In this document: positions 9,501 to 17,765 of the stretch, one piece after another
Layout of the letters: every line of letters begins with the position of its first letter
Position numbering within the stretch: position 1 is the first letter of the stretch
Assembly: GCF_001665685.1 (NCBI RefSeq)
Contig: NZ_LZTB01000059.1
Coordinates: 1 to 40,975 of the forward strand
DNA from: Mycobacterium sp. 852013-50091_SCH5140682
GTDB taxonomy: Bacteria; Actinomycetota; Actinomycetes; Mycobacteriales; Mycobacteriaceae
Direction of reading: 5' to 3'
Length of the DNA stretch: 40,975 bases
Program-made: the position numbers and the translations under genes
The notes under the pieces: generated by a model
What the model was told of the DNA's origin: nothing
Seen by the model: the letters and a program-made list of their open reading frames with translations, nothing else
Databases searched by the model: none

Positions 9501-9699
9501 GGCACGCGAGATGGCAAGGGTGAAGGGCGGTTTGGTGCCCGACATCAGCAAGCTGCGGTCGGGGAATTTCTACCTGGCCGCAGAAGGCGAGGCGTTCAAC
9601 AAGATCCGCACGCCGTGGTGCCTGTCGTATCACCCGCAGAGTCCGCCGACCGCCGACGAAGTACTCGAACTGGCCCAGCGAGAACTGGCCGCCCGGTGA
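6517..9699 (+). CDS. Double P-loop ATPase: N-terminal AAA/STAND-like module plus C-terminal HerA-like module
   Basis: 1060 residues with two nucleotide-binding modules. Module 1: Walker A GPAGSGKT (65-72), Walker B-like AVLALDQIDTLL (Asp about 243), and VVACLPAAWEAI as a sensor-like strand, an Orc/STAND-type arrangement. A helical middle and Pro-rich linker (about 610-645) follow. Module 2: ITLGVDAVSGQ, Walker A GSGSGKT (678-684), VLDPNNDLSRL, Walker B LLVMDEAQNF (Asp929-Glu930) and the ATQAP sensor (964-968), which resemble the HerA/VirB4/FtsK translocase group. In known systems such ATPases pump DNA, often with a nuclease; here no nuclease is adjacent. It is one base overlapped with the winged-helix gene. 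DNA translocation or defence is inference. Confidence 0.75.
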   Translation: MELQHREALSALRLTWAPTADDLWHSQGSLHVGGLHDRPMADVMAAFGGAQREADSSPLGVVVRGPAGSGKTHLLGQVREQVQLAGGYFFLVELLDAAGFWQSARSGILESLGRPGGERDTQLKDLLWELSSVAHISRANRRATIGDDELTPEILSDFVNALHKARRETVRRTHHTVRALVLLAAADLELQDMGEAYLTGNDSSGRDERAVWGLPAPTLTAQESVRDISRIIALAGPAVLALDQIDTLLAQAVERTDIDADVPSPEKRKAAEAGNRDLEHVAHGLMAIRQTMRRTVSVVACLPAAWEAIQDRATATVHDRFRTTALLQGLPTPDVGRAILERRFTASYRAVGFAPPYPSWPILPSAFDDATQYTPRQLLKRADAHVRRCLERDTVEELARLTGEVAEAHEPSSGDAPRGDTGELDRRFAEYRRRAVPAAALDPDGEDTTMPGLLTAALEAWITEHGESEQTFRPDPPPGSRVVLHARLRQSLDASTDDERHWAFRAIASGNAVAVLNRIRKACEATGLSSDRADRRRLFLLRNTAWPNGAKTAAMLAEFEAAGGKVLPLSEDDLRTMTALRDLIDDNHPDLPEWLRQRRPGHGIAVLRAALGDQAGEAPPPIPAPETAAARPIPAPVEVPSVPVEHSPTAITLGVDAVSGQSVSVDVAALRKHTAIFAGSGSGKTVLIRRLVEECALRGVSSIVLDPNNDLSRLGSRWPEPPPGWNPADDERAEDYFDNTEVVVWTPRRANGRPLSFQPLPDFASVLDDEDEFGDAVESAVAALEPRALISGNTAKATQSRAVLREALRYYGAQHSVTLSGFLDLLSNLPLEVSELGEARKLAAALSQNLRAAIVNDPLFGGAGTAVDPGALLTPSPGYRARVSVISMVGLTSEQQREGFVNQLQMALFAWIKRNPAGDRPLGGLLVMDEAQNFAPSSHTTACTHSTLALSSQARKYGLGLVFATQAPRGLHNHIPGNATTQFYGLLNSPAQIAVAREMARVKGGLVPDISKLRSGNFYLAAEGEAFNKIRTPWCLSYHPQSPPTADEVLELAQRELAAR

Positions 9700-9704
9700 C
9701 GCGT

Positions 9705-9735
9705 GCGGGGCCGGTCCACGTAGGACCGGCCCCGC
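9705..9735. terminator. Bidirectional hairpin between convergent genes
   Basis: A perfect 13-bp stem (GCGGGGCCGGTCC / GGACCGGCCCCGC) with loop ACGTA lies between the ATPase stop at 9699 and the substrate-binding-protein stop at 9742. The symmetry and convergent setting indicate a shared terminator of the U-tract-poor actinobacterial kind. Confidence 0.8.
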
Positions 9736-9741
9736 CGCGCA

Positions 9742-10791
9742 TCAAGGCTGCTTCTGGCCGGGGATACCTTCGTACGCGATGTCGCCGGTCTGCAGATTCT
9801 TGTTGGTGAGCTCGACGAGGCCGTCGAGGAACTTCTGCCGATCGGTCACCACATGCGCCAGTGCGACATCCACGTTCTCCTTGGTGATCGCGGGCATCAC
9901 GTAGACCGGGTCGGTCTTCACGTTCTGCTTCTTCACCAACGCGTTGGCCACCGCCAGGCCCGCCGACAGCTCGACGGTGCCGTTCTGCAGTGAGGTGCCG
10001 ATGAACTCACCGTTCTTCACCGCGTTCAGGCCGTCCTCGATGCCGTCGATCCCGACGATCGGCACCCCGTTGCGGCCTGCCTCCTTGAGCGCCTGCAGGG
10101 CACCCAGGCCCATGTCGTCGTTCTGCGATACCACGCCGTCAATCTGGTTGCCGAAGCTGGAGATCCAGTTCTTCATCTTGTTGACGGCCTGGTCGCGCTT
10201 CCAGTTGGCGGTGTCCTTGGCCAGCACCTTGATGCCTGGGTACTTGGCGAGCACCTGGTCGATCCCCTTGCCGCGGTTGATCTCACCGGATCCGCCGAGC
10301 GGCCCCTGCAGGACGACGATGTTGCCCTTGCCGCCGAGCTTGTCGGCCATCATCTGCATCTCCTGGGCACCGGCCGCGACATCGTCGGGTTGCACGTTGC
10401 CTGCCAGGTCCGGGCTCTGCAGCTCGGCGTTGACGGCCAGCAGCGGGATCCCCTTGGCCTTGGCGGCGGCGACCTGCGGTGCCAGCGAATCCGCCTGCAC
10501 CGGAACGACGATGATGGCCTCGACGCCCTGGTTGATCAGCGAGTCGACCTGGCTGGCCTGTGTCGACACGTCGTCGTTGGCCGAATTCCACACGAGCTCG
10601 ATGTCGTTGGCCTTGGCGTAGGTGTCCATCCCCTCTTTACCCGCGGTGATGAACGAGCTCATGTCGTACACCGTCACGCCGATGCGGTGGGTGGACTTGT
10701 TGGCGTTCGGGTCACCCGCACCGCATGCGGTCATGCCGAACCCGAGTACGCCGACCGACGCGATCACGCCCAGCTGCCTCGACAGTCTCAT
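9742..10791 (-). CDS. ABC sugar/polyol importer, substrate-binding lipoprotein
   Basis: 349-residue periplasmic-binding-protein type 1 lipoprotein of the RbsB class. Signal peptide ends in lipobox MTAC (Cys23). The mature protein shows the two-lobed pattern with RIGVTVYDMSSFITAGKEGM, QVDSLINQGVEAIIVVPV, GNIVVLQGPLGGSGEINRGKG and VSQNDDMGLGALQALKEAG. It is the last gene of the minus-strand operon and follows the permease after 55 bp. Together with the polyol dehydrogenases and kinase it probably captures an alditol; from memory, related M. smegmatis binding proteins have been crystallised with xylitol and D-threitol. The exact ligand is not readable here. Confidence 0.85.
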   Translation of the reverse strand: MRLSRQLGVIASVGVLGFGMTACGAGDPNANKSTHRIGVTVYDMSSFITAGKEGMDTYAKANDIELVWNSANDDVSTQASQVDSLINQGVEAIIVVPVQADSLAPQVAAAKAKGIPLLAVNAELQSPDLAGNVQPDDVAAGAQEMQMMADKLGGKGNIVVLQGPLGGSGEINRGKGIDQVLAKYPGIKVLAKDTANWKRDQAVNKMKNWISSFGNQIDGVVSQNDDMGLGALQALKEAGRNGVPIVGIDGIEDGLNAVKNGEFIGTSLQNGTVELSAGLAVANALVKKQNVKTDPVYVMPAITKENVDVALAHVVTDRQKFLDGLVELTNKNLQTGDIAYEGIPGQKQP

Positions 10792-10846
10792 CTGGTTGTC
10801 TCACTCTCTACTTGATGGGTTGGTCTGCTGAGTCCTGCTGGGCCGG

Positions 10847-11863
10847 TCATGTTCGGCGCCGGGACGACCACACGTCGACGGCGACGGCCGCCACGATCAG
10901 CACGCCCTTGATCACGTCCTGCCAGTACGCAGGCACGACCAGGATGTCCAGGCCGTTGTTGAGCGTCTGAATCATCAACAGACCCAACGCCGTACCCCAG
11001 ATCGTGCCGCGTCCACCCATCAGGCTGGCACCACCGATCACCACCGCGGCGATCGCGTCGAGTTCGTAGCCGCGGCCCAGGTTGGGCGGGCCGGAGATGA
11101 CCCGCGAGGCGAGCATGACGCCGGACAGGCCGGCCAGCACACCGGAGAAGGCGTACACGCTGAACAACACGTTGCGGGCGTTGATGCCTGCGATCTCGGC
11201 GGCGTTGCGGTTGCCGCCCACGGCGTAGACCCGCATGCCGTAGGTGGTGCGCTTCATGATCACCGCCAGAGCGATGATGCCGACGATCATCAGCAGCACC
11301 GGGATCTGCAAGCCCAGGATCTTGGTGTTGGCGATCTTGCCGAACTCGGCGGGCAGCCCGTTGATCGGTGCCCCGCCGCCGATGACGTACGCCATGCCCG
11401 ATCCGGCGGTCAGCGTGCCGAGGGTGGCGATGAACGGCGGAACGTTCAAGCGGGACACCAGAAGTCCGTTGACGCAGCCGACGGCGAGCCCGACGAGGAT
11501 GGCCACCAGCACGGTCAGCCAGACCTGGCCTGGATTGGCCTTGGCGGTGGCGGCCGCCGCCATCGCCGAGACTGCGATGACACTGCCGACCGACAGGTCG
11601 ATACCGCCGGTGAGGATCACCAGCGTCTGGCCGAGTGCGATCAGCGCGAATGGTGCCGCGGCCACCAGGATGGTGATCAGATTGTCCGGTGTGGCGAATC
11701 GCGCACTGCGGTAACTGAAGTACGCGATGACCAGCAGCATCACGATCACCATGGCGTAGCGCACGGCGATCCCGCCGAACCACTGCGGGGAGAACAGCCG
11801 CACGGGCTCGCCGGTGGTCGGCGAGGCCACCGTCGCGGCGGGCTCTTCGGATGTGGTCGTCAC
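10847..11863 (-). CDS. ABC sugar/polyol importer, permease (RbsC-type)
   Basis: 338-residue inner-membrane permease of the ribose/xylose class with about ten hydrophobic segments after a polar N-terminus. Family text is clear: ALGQTLVILTGGIDLSVGS, GLLVSRLNVPPFIATLGTL, YAVGGNRNAAEIAGINARNV (the cytoplasmic loop contacting the ATPase), GYELDAIAAVVIGGASLMGG. Its start overlaps the end of the ATPase gene by four bases. It works with the double-domain ATPase and the binding protein as one importer. Confidence 0.9.
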   Translation of the reverse strand: MTTTSEEPAATVASPTTGEPVRLFSPQWFGGIAVRYAMVIVMLLVIAYFSYRSARFATPDNLITILVAAAPFALIALGQTLVILTGGIDLSVGSVIAVSAMAAAATAKANPGQVWLTVLVAILVGLAVGCVNGLLVSRLNVPPFIATLGTLTAGSGMAYVIGGGAPINGLPAEFGKIANTKILGLQIPVLLMIVGIIALAVIMKRTTYGMRVYAVGGNRNAAEIAGINARNVLFSVYAFSGVLAGLSGVMLASRVISGPPNLGRGYELDAIAAVVIGGASLMGGRGTIWGTALGLLMIQTLNNGLDILVVPAYWQDVIKGVLIVAAVAVDVWSSRRRT

Positions 11864-13392
11864 GATGCTTCCTCCTGCTCAGCGTGGTCTTCCCTGGCGG
11901 CGAGGGCGGTGGCCATCCGGAACACCGACTCCTGCACCTCGGGGTGGTCGAGGTCCTCGCGGTCGAGCTCGCCGACCAGCGCGCCGCCGCGCATCACGAA
12001 CGCGCGGTGCGACAGGCCGACGACCTCGGGCATGTCCGAAGACGCCATCAGCACGGCCATGCCCTGTGCCGCGAATTCGGTGATGATGCGGTAGATCTCG
12101 CTGCGGGCGCCGACATCCACGCCGCGGGTGGGTTCGTCGAGCAGCAGCACGTTGACCTGGCCGGTGAGCCAGCGCGCCAGCACCACCTTCTGCTGGTTAC
12201 CGCCGGAGAGCGTGCCGACCTCCTGTCCCAGCCCGCGGCTGCGCAGCCGTACCGACGACATCACCTCCGAGACGGCCGTAGTGCGGGCCTTGCCGCGCAG
12301 CCAGCCCGCCACGCTGAACGACGACATCCGCGGCAGCGTGCCGTTGTCCAGCACGCTCATCGACAGCACCGCGCCCGAGAGTTTGCGATCCTCGGGAACC
12401 ATGGCCATCCCCGCGGTGATCGCCGCCGCAGGCTGATTGCGTTTGACGGCCTTGCCGCGCACCGTGACCTGTCCGGTGCTGCGCCTGGCCCCGAAGATGC
12501 CCTCCAGCAGTTCGGTCCGCCCAGCCCCGACAAGACCTGCGAGGCCGACGATCTCGCCGGCCTTGACGCTGAACGACACGGGCCCGGATGCGCCCTCGAC
12601 GTGCAAGTCCCGAACCTCGAGCACGGTATCGGTGCCGGGCTCACCGCGATCGGGAAACAACGTGTCGAGTTCGCGGCCGATCATCGCGGTGACGATGTCG
12701 TCGTCGGAGACGTCGGCGATCGCCTTGTCGAGGATGAGCCCGCCGTCGCGCAGCACCACCACGCGGTCGGCGATGGCGCGGATCTCGGCCATCTTGTGGG
12801 TGGTGTAGACCATCGCGACACCCCGGTCACGGAGTTGCCGCACGATCTTGTACAGCCCCTCGACCTCACGCTCGGAGATGGCCGAGGTGGGCTCGTCGAG
12901 CATAACCACCTGGGCGCCTGTGCGAGCGGCCTTGACGATCTCCACGATCTGACGCAATCCGACGGGCAGGCTGCCCATCCGGGCCGTCGGCGGGATCGCC
13001 ACGTCGAAAACCGCGAGGGTCTCCTTGGCCTCGGCGATCATCGCGCGCCGGTTGAGGAACGGCCCGCGCGTGAGTTCCCTTCCGACGAACAGGTTTTCGT
13101 AGACCGTCATGTCCTCGATCGAGGCCAGCTCCTGCGGCACGATGGCCACGCCGTTCTTGACCGCATCGCGGGTGCTGCCCGCCGTGAGGTGATTACCCTG
13201 CACCGACACGGTGCCGTGGTCGGCACTGTACTGGCCGGAGACGATCTTCATAAGCGTCGACTTGCCCGCCCCGTTCTCGCCGGACAGGGCCGTCACGGTG
13301 CCCGGTTCGAGCCGCAGGGTGATGCCCTTGAGCACCGGAACCCCGCCGAAACTCTTGCGGATGTCCGTGCATTCCAGCAGCGCCTGGCTCAC
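11860..13392 (-). CDS. ABC sugar/polyol importer, tandem ATPase (RbsA-type)
   Basis: 510 residues with two fused nucleotide-binding domains, the normal layout for the ribose/xylose importer class. Domain 1: Walker A GENGAGKST, Walker B VVMLDEPTSAI. Domain 2: atypical P-loop GLVGAGRTELLEGIFG, good signature LSGGNQQKVVLARWL and Walker B VLLLDEPTRGVDVGA. The degenerate second P-loop is usual in this family. Start overlaps the preceding dehydrogenase stop by four bases, and its stop overlaps the permease start. Confidence 0.92.
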   Translation of the reverse strand: MSQALLECTDIRKSFGGVPVLKGITLRLEPGTVTALSGENGAGKSTLMKIVSGQYSADHGTVSVQGNHLTAGSTRDAVKNGVAIVPQELASIEDMTVYENLFVGRELTRGPFLNRRAMIAEAKETLAVFDVAIPPTARMGSLPVGLRQIVEIVKAARTGAQVVMLDEPTSAISEREVEGLYKIVRQLRDRGVAMVYTTHKMAEIRAIADRVVVLRDGGLILDKAIADVSDDDIVTAMIGRELDTLFPDRGEPGTDTVLEVRDLHVEGASGPVSFSVKAGEIVGLAGLVGAGRTELLEGIFGARRSTGQVTVRGKAVKRNQPAAAITAGMAMVPEDRKLSGAVLSMSVLDNGTLPRMSSFSVAGWLRGKARTTAVSEVMSSVRLRSRGLGQEVGTLSGGNQQKVVLARWLTGQVNVLLLDEPTRGVDVGARSEIYRIITEFAAQGMAVLMASSDMPEVVGLSHRAFVMRGGALVGELDREDLDHPEVQESVFRMATALAAREDHAEQEEAS

Positions 13393-14447
13393 GACGGCCC
13401 GCCCGCGCCGACGGTGACGAGCACCTTGACGTTCTCGGCGTCGGAAGAGGCCGTGAATGCCGCTGCGGCATCGGCCAGATCGAACTCCGCACTGATGATC
13501 TCGTCGACCGGGACGGCGCCCGACGCCAACAGGTCGAGCGCGGCCAGGAAATCCTCCCGCACGTACATGAGGTTGCCGATCAGCGCGAGCTCGCGGTCCT
13601 GGATCAGCCCCAGCGGCACCGGCGTCGCACCCTCGGCCACCCCGACGATCATCACGGCGCCGCCCTTGTCCACGAGGTCCACCGCCTGGGCCATCGAACT
13701 TTCCCGCGACACGCAGTCGATCACCACCGCGGCGGGCCCGCCCATGAGGCCCAGTGCGGTGTCGACGGCATCGGCGGTGGTGGGATCGAATGTGCCGATT
13801 GCGCCGAGCCTTTCGGCCCTGGCCCGCTTGGATTCCAGCAGGTCTGCGACGATCACGCGGGCACCGGCGTGGCGCGCGGCCAGCAGTGCGAACAGGCCGA
13901 TGGGGCCCGCGCCGAGCACCACGACGGGCCGGCCGGCCAGATCACCGACCGCGGCCGCGGCTCGGCGCACGGTGTGCACCGGGGTGGCCAGCGGCTCGAT
14001 CAGGATGGCGTGCCGATCATCGAGCCCGTCGGGCAGCGCCACCAGCCGGTCGGCGGCGATGGTGAACGAATCGGCCAGCGCACCAGGGGTTTGGCAGCCG
14101 AACACCAGCAGCTCCCGGCAGATGTTGTACCGGCCCTCGGCACACTGCGGGCACTTTCCGCAGGCCAGGTTCGGTTCGACGGCCACCCGGGTGCCGACCC
14201 AGCCGCCCTCGACACCGGGGCCCACCGCGTCGACGACCCCGACGGCTTCGTGGCCGGGCCGGTAGGGCAGCTCGATGAAGGGATGGCGGCCGCAGGCGGC
14301 GTGCAGATCGGACCCGCAGATGCCGACCACGGTGGTGCGGACCCTGACCTCACCGGGCCCCGGTACCGGCTCGGGGGTGATCTCCAGAGCCACGTCGTCG
14401 AGTGAGTTGACCACGACTCTCCGGTTGGATGCGCCGGTTTCTACCAT
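13389..14447 (-). CDS. Zinc-dependent polyol dehydrogenase (MDR family) A
   Basis: 352-residue medium-chain dehydrogenase. Catalytic zinc site GICGSDLH and GHEAVG; structural zinc cysteines in ACGKCPQCAEGRYNIC; nucleotide fold VVLGAGPIGLFALLAARHAGARVIVADLLESKRARAERLG with an acidic residue (VADLLE) favouring NAD+. The family oxidises secondary alcohols of polyols (sorbitol, threonine, L-iditol type). Inside the operon it probably oxidises an alditol or a related intermediate. The first codons overlap the preceding SDR end by seven bases. Precise substrate unknown. Confidence 0.85.
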   Translation of the reverse strand: MVETGASNRRVVVNSLDDVALEITPEPVPGPGEVRVRTTVVGICGSDLHAACGRHPFIELPYRPGHEAVGVVDAVGPGVEGGWVGTRVAVEPNLACGKCPQCAEGRYNICRELLVFGCQTPGALADSFTIAADRLVALPDGLDDRHAILIEPLATPVHTVRRAAAAVGDLAGRPVVVLGAGPIGLFALLAARHAGARVIVADLLESKRARAERLGAIGTFDPTTADAVDTALGLMGGPAAVVIDCVSRESSMAQAVDLVDKGGAVMIVGVAEGATPVPLGLIQDRELALIGNLMYVREDFLAALDLLASGAVPVDEIISAEFDLADAAAAFTASSDAENVKVLVTVGAGGPS

Positions 14448-15226
14448 GTGGTGTAGCCCCCGTCGGCCACCAGCACCGAGCCGGTGATGAACGACGCCGC
14501 GTCGCTGGCCAGGAACACCACACTGGGCGCGATCTCCTCGGGCAGCGCGTAGCGCAGTTGCGGGGTGTCATCGATCCAGTGCCGCTTGAACTCCGGCCGG
14601 TCGACGGGCGCCATATCGGTCTTGACGTAGCCGGGGGCCAGCGCATTGACCCGGATACCGAGCGGGGCCCATTCGGCGGCAAGCGATTTGGTGAGATGGT
14701 GCACGGCTGCCTTGGAGGCGTTGTAGGCCGGCTGCATCTGCGGCCGGTTCACGATGATGCCCGACATCGAGCCGATGTTCACGATCGAACCGGAGCCCCG
14801 CTCGCGCATGTGCGCGCCCACTGCGAGCGAACAGGCCCACAGCGCTTTGACGTTCAGGTCGAACACGTCGTCCCACTGCTGCTCGGTGACGTCCCACGAC
14901 TCGGCGTGGTAGCAGGTTCCGGCATTGTTCACCAGGATGTCGATATGCCCAAGGGCGGCAATGGCTTCGGCTGTCATGCGCTCGACGTCGGCGGCCTTGG
15001 TGATGTCGGCGGTGATCGCATGCAGCTGATGACCCGCGGATGCGGTTTCAGCGACGACCTTCTCGTTACGCTCGGCGTTGCGGCCGGAGAACGCAACGCG
15101 CGCACCGGCTTCGGCGAGCCCGACGGCAAAAGCCTTGCCGAGGCCCTGGTTGCCGCCGGTCACCAGCGCGGTGCGGCCGGTCAGGTCGAACGGGGATGTC
15201 TTGCTCATGGCGGGTTTCTCACTCAC
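14441..15226 (-). CDS. Short-chain dehydrogenase/reductase, probable sugar-alcohol dehydrogenase
   Basis: 261-residue classical SDR with all catalytic elements: TALVTGGNQGLGKAFA (TGxxxGxG cofactor motif), LVNNAGTC (NNAG), IVNIGSMSG (Ser), and YNASKAAVHHLTKSLAAEW (YxxxK), then GIRVNALAPGYVKTDMAP. It resembles gluconate/arabinitol-type dehydrogenases, consistent with reducing or oxidising a pentitol or ketose. GTG 15226 gives a GTGA overlap with the upstream gene, matching the overlap style of the operon; ATG 15208 would shorten it by six residues. Confidence 0.85.
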   Translation of the reverse strand: MSEKPAMSKTSPFDLTGRTALVTGGNQGLGKAFAVGLAEAGARVAFSGRNAERNEKVVAETASAGHQLHAITADITKAADVERMTAEAIAALGHIDILVNNAGTCYHAESWDVTEQQWDDVFDLNVKALWACSLAVGAHMRERGSGSIVNIGSMSGIIVNRPQMQPAYNASKAAVHHLTKSLAAEWAPLGIRVNALAPGYVKTDMAPVDRPEFKRHWIDDTPQLRYALPEEIAPSVVFLASDAASFITGSVLVADGGYTTW

Positions 15227-16239
15227 TGCGGTCGGACGATGGACTTGAGGCTGGCCGGGTCGGTGTCGCTGTCGAGGGCTTCGCCGACGTGTTCGAGGTC
15301 GTAGCGACCGGTCACCATGGCGTCGAGGTCGACGGCTCCGCTGGCCGCCAGATGGATTGCGGCGGGCCAGGTATCGGTGTAGCGGAACACCCCGGTGACG
15401 TTGATCTCGAGGTTCTGGATATGGCTGACGGGCAGCGCGTACTCGTCGGCGCCCATGCCGACCAGCACCACGTGACCGGCCGGGCCGACGGCCTTGATAC
15501 CGCTCACGACCGCGACCGGGACACCGGTGGCGTCGACGAACGCGTCGACCGGTTCGATGGCCGACACGTCGACGGCCGTCGGGTCGAGCACCTCGGTGGC
15601 GCCGAACTGCAACGCCTTCTCGCGGCGCGAGGCGACCAGATCGGTGACGACGATGCGGGCCGCACCGAACGCGCGTGCGGCCTGCGCGCAGATCACGCCG
15701 ATGGGTCCCGCGCCTGCGATCAGGATCGACGAGCCGGGCACGACGTGCGCCTTGCGCATCGTGGCGATGGCGACCGACAGCGGCTCGAGCAGCGCGGCGG
15801 CCTCATCGGACACCGAGTCCGGTACGGCATGCGCCATGTCGTCGTCGATGGTGACGTAGCGGCAGAACGCGCCGTCGACGGGCGGCGTGGCGTAGAACTT
15901 CATCTCCGGGCACAGGTTGTACCGCCCGGCCAGGCACTGCTTGCAGCGGCGGCACGGATGCTGCGGCTCCACCGCGACGCGCTGGCCGACCCGGTCGGGA
16001 TCGACGCCATCGCCGACGGCGACGATGCGCCCGGACAACTCGTGACCCAGGATCATCGGTTCCTCGACGACGAAATCGCCGATGCGGCCGTGCCGGTAGT
16101 AGTGCACGTCGGAGCCGCACACGCCGACCGCGGCGACCTCCACCAGCACCTCATGGGCTGCGGGTGACGGCACGGGCCGGTCTTCGATCTGCAGGGTGCC
16201 GACACCGGTCATCACGCTCGCGCGCATGGTTGTGGTCAT
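15223..16239 (-). CDS. Zinc-dependent xylitol/sorbitol dehydrogenase-like (MDR family) B
   Basis: 338 residues. The sequence CGSDVHYYRHGRIGDFVV and EEPMILGHELSG is the signature of the sorbitol/xylitol dehydrogenase group; structural zinc cysteines are in HPCRRCKQCLAGRYNLC. Cofactor fold ILIAGAGPIGVICAQAARA followed by acidic VVTDL indicates NAD+. Probable reaction: alditol to ketose, for example xylitol to D-xylulose, fitting the xylulokinase-like gene upstream. ATG 16239 has a GAGGAG-type ribosome site and a four-base ATGA overlap with the kinase; a longer frame to 16329 lies inside the kinase and is rejected. Confidence 0.88.
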   Translation of the reverse strand: MTTTMRASVMTGVGTLQIEDRPVPSPAAHEVLVEVAAVGVCGSDVHYYRHGRIGDFVVEEPMILGHELSGRIVAVGDGVDPDRVGQRVAVEPQHPCRRCKQCLAGRYNLCPEMKFYATPPVDGAFCRYVTIDDDMAHAVPDSVSDEAAALLEPLSVAIATMRKAHVVPGSSILIAGAGPIGVICAQAARAFGAARIVVTDLVASRREKALQFGATEVLDPTAVDVSAIEPVDAFVDATGVPVAVVSGIKAVGPAGHVVLVGMGADEYALPVSHIQNLEINVTGVFRYTDTWPAAIHLAASGAVDLDAMVTGRYDLEHVGEALDSDTDPASLKSIVRPQ

Positions 16240-17765
16240 CTGACTGTCTCCTCTCGGTGGTCCTGGTCGGGGGTGAGCAGCGCGTGCCCGCCGGAATCCA
16301 GAAGCGGCGAGCGGGCCACCTCGGCCCACCTGGCTCGAAGCGCGGTGAGGTCACGGCGGCGGCGCCGGGGTGCGACGCGTGCCCGTACCGGGGGTTGCCA
16401 GCGCTTGGCCAGGTCGACCAGTCCCGCGACGTTCATCTCCCCCGCTACCGCAGCCGCCTGGACACACGCCCCGCGGGCGGTCGCCTCATCGGCGTCGAGC
16501 ACGGTCACTTCGTCAGCGAGCAGGTCGGCGAGCAGCTGCAGCGTCGCCGGCGAGCGGGTGCCGCCACCAACCGCGACGGCAGCGCCGCCGAGGTTGACGC
16601 TGCACTCGCGCAGGTGATCTCGCGCGTTCATCAGAGACAGCAGCGGACCTTCGACGAAGGCTCTGGCGAGTTCTTCGCGGGTGGTGTGACTGGTGACGTC
16701 GACGAGGCCGCCGCGCGCCTGCGGGCGGTCGGGTTTGCGCTCGCCGTCGAGAAACGGGACCAGCACCGGACCGGGCGTATCCCCGGCGGCCAGCGCGAGC
16801 TCGGCCAACCCGGCCAGGTCGGTGCCGAGCAGCCGGGCGGCGACCTCGCTGACCCGGGCCGCATTGAGAGTGCTGACCAAGGGGAGGTAACCGCCGGTCA
16901 GGTCGGCCACGCCGTCGACCATCCCGGTCGGATCGAAAACCGGTGCGCGCCGCGACGTCGCGACCACGCCGGAGGTGCCGATGCCGATGTACTGGTCACC
17001 GTCTTCGAGGCCGAGACCCAGATACGCCGCGTGCTGATCACCGCCGCCGGGCGCCACGGTGGTCCCGGCTTCGAGGCCCAGCGCTGCCGCGGCCGCCGCG
17101 GTGAGGGTGCCGGCAGGCTGGCACGGCGCGAGGACCGTCGGCAGCATCGCCGACCAGTCCCGCGGTCCGCCGGCCAGATCCAGATATCCCGGGATCCATT
17201 GCCCGGCATCGGTGTTGAAGTAACCGGTGCCTGACGCATCGGAACGGTCGGTGACCCGCGCGCCGGTCAGCCAGTAGGTCAGGTAGTCGTGCGGCAGCAG
17301 AAGAGTGGCGGCCCGATCGAGCGTGCCGGGCTCGTGCGCGGCCAACCATGCCAGTTTGGCGATGGTGAACGCCGCGGTCGGCAGTGAGCCGACACTGCGG
17401 ATCCAGCGTCCGGACCCGATGCGTTCGATGAGCGCCGCGAGGTTCGGCGCTGCGGTGGTGTCGTTCCAGAGCTTGGCGGCGCGCAACGGTTCGCCGTGCG
17501 CGTCGAGCACTACCAGGCCGTGACACTGGGCGGCCACCGAGATGGACCGGATGGCCGGGGCGACCGGGCATGCGGCCAGTGCGGCGTGGGTCGCTTCGAT
17601 GAACGCGCTGACCCAGTCCTGTGGATGCTGTTCACTGCAGGGCGGGAACGCGGGCGGGTGTGCGGCCGAGCCGGACCCCAGCAGCCGTCCGGTGGCCAGC
17701 TCGCGAATCTCGACCTTGCACGACTGCGTGGACGAATCCACGCCCAGCACAGCATCTTCGGTCAT
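16236..17765 (-). CDS. FGGY carbohydrate kinase, xylulokinase-like
   Basis: 509-residue FGGY kinase, usual family length. N-terminal phosphate loop GVDSSTQSCKVEI, AAQCHGLVVLD and KLWND as in xylulokinases, SDASGTGYFN, catalytic base Asp243 in GGGDQHAAYLG, GIGTSGVV and GGGTRSPATLQLLADLL for ATP. It phosphorylates a ketose, most likely D-xylulose, giving xylulose 5-phosphate. It is preceded by a 35-codon ORF whose stop overlaps its ATG, and no good ribosome site is seen otherwise, so translation may be coupled. A ribulo- or erythrulo-kinase cannot be excluded. Confidence 0.85.
   Translation of the reverse strand: MTEDAVLGVDSSTQSCKVEIRELATGRLLGSGSAAHPPAFPPCSEQHPQDWVSAFIEATHAALAACPVAPAIRSISVAAQCHGLVVLDAHGEPLRAAKLWNDTTAAPNLAALIERIGSGRWIRSVGSLPTAAFTIAKLAWLAAHEPGTLDRAATLLLPHDYLTYWLTGARVTDRSDASGTGYFNTDAGQWIPGYLDLAGGPRDWSAMLPTVLAPCQPAGTLTAAAAAALGLEAGTTVAPGGGDQHAAYLGLGLEDGDQYIGIGTSGVVATSRRAPVFDPTGMVDGVADLTGGYLPLVSTLNAARVSEVAARLLGTDLAGLAELALAAGDTPGPVLVPFLDGERKPDRPQARGGLVDVTSHTTREELARAFVEGPLLSLMNARDHLRECSVNLGGAAVAVGGGTRSPATLQLLADLLADEVTVLDADEATARGACVQAAAVAGEMNVAGLVDLAKRWQPPVRARVAPRRRRRDLTALRARWAEVARSPLLDSGGHALLTPDQDHREETVR

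Noticed and set aside
11851..14265. Very long open frame on the plus strand, antisense to the importer ATPase and dehydrogenase genes
   Set aside because: High-GC antisense shadow: no family text, low-complexity Arg/His/Asp-rich translation, and the minus strand carries clear genes with overlapping starts and stops.
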